Assembly (NCBI GenBank): GCA_012729145.1 | Contig: JAAYDT010000053.1 | Span: forward strand, 1 to 34,191 | Length of the DNA: 34,191 bases | DNA from: Synergistaceae bacterium | GTDB lineage: Bacteria; Synergistota; Synergistia; Synergistales; Thermovirgaceae | Direction of reading: 5' to 3' | Part shown: in pieces, positions 31,710 to 34,191 of the stretch | Layout of the letters: every line of letters starts with the position of its first letter | Numbering within the stretch: the stretch's first letter is position 1 | Made by a program: the position numbers and the translations under genes | The notes under the pieces: generated by a model | Seen by the model: the letters and a program-made list of their open reading frames with translations, nothing else | Told to the model about the DNA's origin: nothing | The model's database searches: none

Positions 31710-31737
31710 TTGACAATCAGCCGATGGCTGTTAATAT
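31710..31737 (+). promoter_or_regulatory. promoter abutting the DUF4143 ATPase start (leaderless transcript)
   Basis: TTGACA (31710-31715) and TAATAT (31732-31737) are spaced by 16 nt. Only 6 nt separate the -10 box from the ATG at 31744, so transcription should start at or next to the first codon. Confidence 0.6.
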
Positions 31738-31743
31738 TCTCTT

Positions 31744-32946
31744 ATGAATATCAGAAACTACATTCCAAGGCAAATCGAAAAGACGATAAGGGATCTTGTT
31801 TCGGGTTTTCCCTGCCTGGCCATAACAGGGGCCCGCCAGGCAGGGAAAACTACTCTTGCAAGAAATCTCTTTCCGGACAAGCCTTATGTTTCACTTGAAG
31901 ACCTCGACCAAAGGGAGTTTGCCGGCAATGATCCAAAAGGTTTCTTGGACCGTTTCCCCGACGGCGCAATATTGGACGAGGTCCAGAGGTCTCCCTCTTT
32001 GTTTTCCTACCTGCAGACACGCATCGATGATGATGGGAGGATGGGGCTTTTCATACTTACCGGTTCACAGCACTTCCATCTGACAGAGTCAATTACCCAA
32101 AGCCTCGCCGGAAGGACAGTCATGCTGAACCTGACCCCATTTTCCATGAAAGAATTGACCTCGGCCTCCCGTCTTTCCGAAAACCCTGACCAGGCCATAT
32201 TGACCGGTGGTTATCCCCCACTCTTTTCCCGGAAGGTAGATCCTCAGAGTTGGTTTGAAAATTACACGGGCACTTACCTTGAAAGGGACGTAAGGTCCGT
32301 CATAAACGTGCGCGATCTTATGACCTTCCGACAGTTCATCAGACTTTGCGCGGGGCGCGTTGGTCAGCTGGCCAACCTGTCCTCGATCGGGGCGGAATGC
32401 GGTGTATCTCACAACACTGTGAAGTCGTGGCTCTCTGTACTGGAGGCCAGCGCTATCATCTTCTTCCTGCAGCCCTGGTTTCGGAATTTCAATAAACGCC
32501 TGGTCAAGACGCCCAAGATCTATTTCTTCGACACGGGATTGCTCTGTAACCTGTTGGGAATTCTAGAGATCGGCCATCTCAGGTATCATCCTCAAAGAGG
32601 GTCAATATTCGAGAACCTTGTGGTTGCCGAGACAATGAAAGAACGTCTGAATCAGGGTCGAAAACCCAACCTGTACTTCTTCAGGGACAGAAGCGGATTT
32701 GAGATAGACCTGATAGTGGACGGGGGGCAACGGCTGGATGCCGTAGAGATAAAATCGGGCAAAACGGTAACAGGCGAATTTTTCCAGGGGCTGGATCGCT
32801 GGAAGGACGTTGCAGGCAATTCTGCAGGCACCACCTGGTTAGTCTACGGTGGACAGGAGAAGTTCCACCGCCAGGGGCACCTGGTCCTGCCCTGGAGCCG
32901 AAGCAGCGAGATACTTACGCCCCCCGCCTCGCCATCTCAGACCTAA
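31744..32946 (+). CDS. AAA-type ATPase with C-terminal DUF4143
   Basis: This 400-aa protein has an N-terminal AAA_14 ATPase: Walker A GARQAGKTT (29-37), Walker B AILDEVQR (75-82), and a sensor-like ILTGSQHF. The C-terminal DUF4143 (about 190-390) is a restriction-endonuclease-fold-like region with RDRSGFEIDLIVDG and DAVEIKSGKT. These proteins are common, often horizontally acquired, and of unknown function. No ribosome site precedes the ATG, which is 6 nt from a -10 box, implying leaderless translation. The flanks are repeat-rich gaps and the sequence is a little more AT-rich than its neighbours, consistent with an inserted gene. Confidence 0.88.
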   Translation: MNIRNYIPRQIEKTIRDLVSGFPCLAITGARQAGKTTLARNLFPDKPYVSLEDLDQREFAGNDPKGFLDRFPDGAILDEVQRSPSLFSYLQTRIDDDGRMGLFILTGSQHFHLTESITQSLAGRTVMLNLTPFSMKELTSASRLSENPDQAILTGGYPPLFSRKVDPQSWFENYTGTYLERDVRSVINVRDLMTFRQFIRLCAGRVGQLANLSSIGAECGVSHNTVKSWLSVLEASAIIFFLQPWFRNFNKRLVKTPKIYFFDTGLLCNLLGILEIGHLRYHPQRGSIFENLVVAETMKERLNQGRKPNLYFFRDRSGFEIDLIVDGGQRLDAVEIKSGKTVTGEFFQGLDRWKDVAGNSAGTTWLVYGGQEKFHRQGHLVLPWSRSSEILTPPASPSQT

Positions 32947-33262
32947 AGCCTGAAGATGGGCTCCCTCCGCGTCCCCTGCGGTTAAAAGGACCCTAACTTG
33001 TGATTCGTACCCTTTCGCTTCTCTCGGGGCACCTTGTAACTTGTTACTGGTTTTTTCAACCCACAGAAAGATCCTGGTTCTCTCTCTTGCCCTTCTCTGT
33101 GTAACTCTGCGTACTCTGTGGTGCGATGCCCTGGCTTTGGGGTCGCCCTTTCCGTTCACCGTTGACTCCCGCAGAGATCGCGGAACTTCGCGTTCACTGT
33201 TTACGCCGTTGATCTTGCGATTCACGATTCACGGCTCTTGCCCTTCCCTCCTTTCCGTCCCT
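32947..33262. repeat. mosaic intergenic repeats
   Basis: The gap holds CCCTTTCGCTTCTCTCGGGG, GGCACCTTGTAACTTGTTAC, a CTCTGTG-rich run (33100-33124), CCGTTCACCGTTGACTCCCG and GTTCACTGTTTACGCCGTTG, each with counterparts at 11330-11720 or 16504-16568. The order parallels the inside and right arm of the large inverted repeat at 11279-11798. No gene is seen. Confidence 0.65.
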
Positions 33263-33292
33263 TTGCCCTTTCACCGCTTAAGGTCCTATAAT
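33263..33292 (+). promoter_or_regulatory. candidate promoter of the MntA-HepT operon
   Basis: TATAAT at 33287-33292 is consensus. TTGCCC at 33263-33268 gives a spacing of 18 nt. The predicted leader is about 30 nt. Confidence 0.5.
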
Positions 33293-33328
33293 ACCAATGT
33301 ATTGTGATGAAACACGAAGGAGCCGGAG

Positions 33329-33724
33329 TTGGAAAACAACATCGAAAACACTCTCAGGGAATATTTCGCCAATCAAAAAAATGCCAGGCTCTCTTTCCTC
33401 ATGGGCTCTTACGCAAAGGGCACCGCCCGTAAGGAAAGCGATGTCGACGTCGCTGTCCTCTTCGACGTTTCCCCTGATATAGTGCAAGTAACAAGTCTGA
33501 GGGGGGATCTTGTACTCCTGCTTAAAAAAGAGGTGGACCTCGTCCTTCTCAACCTTGCCGGGCCCGTTATCCGAATGCAGGCCCTGAAAACCGGCAAAGT
33601 ACTCTACGCTAAAAAGGGCGCTTACGAGGAGTTCTTCACAAGGACCCTCAACGAATACACCGATCTGAAATTTTTCCGCAAGGAAGCGGAAGAAAAGATC
33701 ATGGGGAGAAAGATCTATGCCTGA
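33329..33724 (+). CDS. mntA: MntA-type minimal nucleotidyltransferase (antitoxin)
   Basis: This 131-aa MNT-fold protein has the GSx10DxD active site: G26-S27, D38 and D40 (GSYAKGTARKESDVD), with D70 as likely third acid (EVDLVLL). In type VII systems MntA neutralises HepT by transferring AMP to its RX4HXY tyrosine. Start is a TTG at 33329 with GAAGGAG 7 nt upstream. No better ATG exists before the conserved region. It overlaps the HEPN gene by 8 nt, so the pair is translationally coupled with the antitoxin first. Confidence 0.88.
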   Translation: MENNIENTLREYFANQKNARLSFLMGSYAKGTARKESDVDVAVLFDVSPDIVQVTSLRGDLVLLLKKEVDLVLLNLAGPVIRMQALKTGKVLYAKKGAYEEFFTRTLNEYTDLKFFRKEAEEKIMGRKIYA

Positions 33725-34136
33725 CAGGGATGTAGTTCTGGCAAAAGTGGCCACAATTCAGAAATGCCTGGAAAGGATCCGGGAAGTCACATCCCTCGAC
33801 CCGGCCAGCCTGGATGATATCAACAGGCAGGATATTTTCGTCCTCAATCTACAGAGGGCGATCCAGGCGTCCATAGATCTTGCCTCCCACATAGTGGCCT
33901 CCGAGGGCCTGGGGCTTCCCGAGACCGTAAGGGACAACTTCACCCTCCTCAGGGACAAAAACGTCATAGATCCAGAAACCGCTTTAAAAATGGAGAAGAT
34001 GACTGGATTCCGCAACATTGCCATTCACAACTACCAGGCTCTCAACCTGGATATCCTCAAGTCCATCCTGACCAGCAACCTCAAGGACCTTGAGGACTTC
34101 TACGCAGCCGTCCTCACCAGCTTCCGCTACGCCTGA
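33717..34136 (+). CDS. hepT: HepT-type HEPN ribonuclease toxin (DUF86)
   Basis: This 139-aa helical HEPN protein has the catalytic RX4HXY motif R99-N-I-A-I-H104-N-Y106 intact. Together with the upstream MntA it forms a type VII toxin-antitoxin pair, whose known toxins cleave RNA (tRNA or mRNA) when not adenylylated at the motif tyrosine. The features DIFVLNLQRAIQASIDLASHIV (about 39-60) and KMTGFRNIAIHNY are typical. The length is normal, so it should be active. It ends 55 nt before the window edge, where I see no further gene. Confidence 0.9.
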   Translation: MPDRDVVLAKVATIQKCLERIREVTSLDPASLDDINRQDIFVLNLQRAIQASIDLASHIVASEGLGLPETVRDNFTLLRDKNVIDPETALKMEKMTGFRNIAIHNYQALNLDILKSILTSNLKDLEDFYAAVLTSFRYA

Positions 34137-34191
34137 AGCTGTTATTCCCCCTGTCACCCCAAAAGATCACTTTGTTTGCGTCCTTGCCCTA

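Overview
The window looks like part of a chromosome from a strictly anaerobic bacterium of moderately high G+C. It encodes a tungsten/molybdenum aldehyde:ferredoxin oxidoreductase-type protein, two ferredoxin-bearing MinD/ParA ATPases, FeoAB, and split archaeal-type aconitase-family dehydratases. I read this as Synergistota-like with modest confidence. The placement rests on gene content only, since no rRNA or other marker gene is present, and a Firmicutes- or Desulfobacterota-type host cannot be excluded.

Layout. (1) 26-4949, minus strand: an FCD/GntR regulator leads an HD-domain protein and two complete LeuC/LeuD-type pairs, a catabolic-looking operon that probably continues past the left edge. 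(2) 5070-8078, plus: a glycine-betaine/proline-type ABC importer (binding protein, ATPase, permease) behind a good promoter, a 13+13 bp palindrome and a structured leader. (3) 8420-11053, plus: an exported two-domain rhodanese followed by a nucleoside (uridine-type) kinase with a ThrRS-like N-terminus. (4) 11054-11827: a repeat-filled gap holding a perfect 81-bp inverted repeat, just upstream of a compact LacI regulator. (5) 12643-15837, minus: a UAG-interrupted small membrane protein gene, an AOR-family oxidoreductase and homoserine dehydrogenase. (6) 15937-16435, plus: a promoter/alternative-hairpin/terminator cassette and a 58-aa protein with its own terminator. (7) 16663-19914, plus: an RNase H-SWIM fusion, an archaeal-type CobT-like phosphoribosyltransferase and a BtuCD/FecCD-type ABC pair, all overlapping.

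(8) 19923-25869 is an iron and Fe-S block: feoAB (minus), a NifX-like protein with an Mrp/NBP35 ATPase (plus), and DUF5320-NifX-MinD-MinD (minus). All three promoters carry Fur-like palindromes, suggesting co-regulation of ferrous iron uptake and Fe-S/NTPase functions. (9) 25901-26347: a RAYT-type repeat and an unassigned promoter-to-terminator transcript. (10) 26467-29002: LemA and a DUF2207 membrane protein. (11) 29007-29953: a REP-associated tyrosine transposase between inverted copies of its repeat, with two more copies elsewhere in the window. (12) 30098-34136: a baeRF family 3 protein, a tandem-repeat gap, a probably leaderless DUF4143 ATPase, and a MntA-HepT nucleotidyltransferase/HEPN toxin-antitoxin pair.

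Most long gaps (8079-8419, 11054-11827, 16380-16640, 31217-31709, 32947-33262) are mosaics of the same short intergenic repeats: GTAAACGGTGAACGG-type, CTCTGTGGTG-type, and CTCACGTCTCACG-type. No tRNA, rRNA or CRISPR array was recognised.
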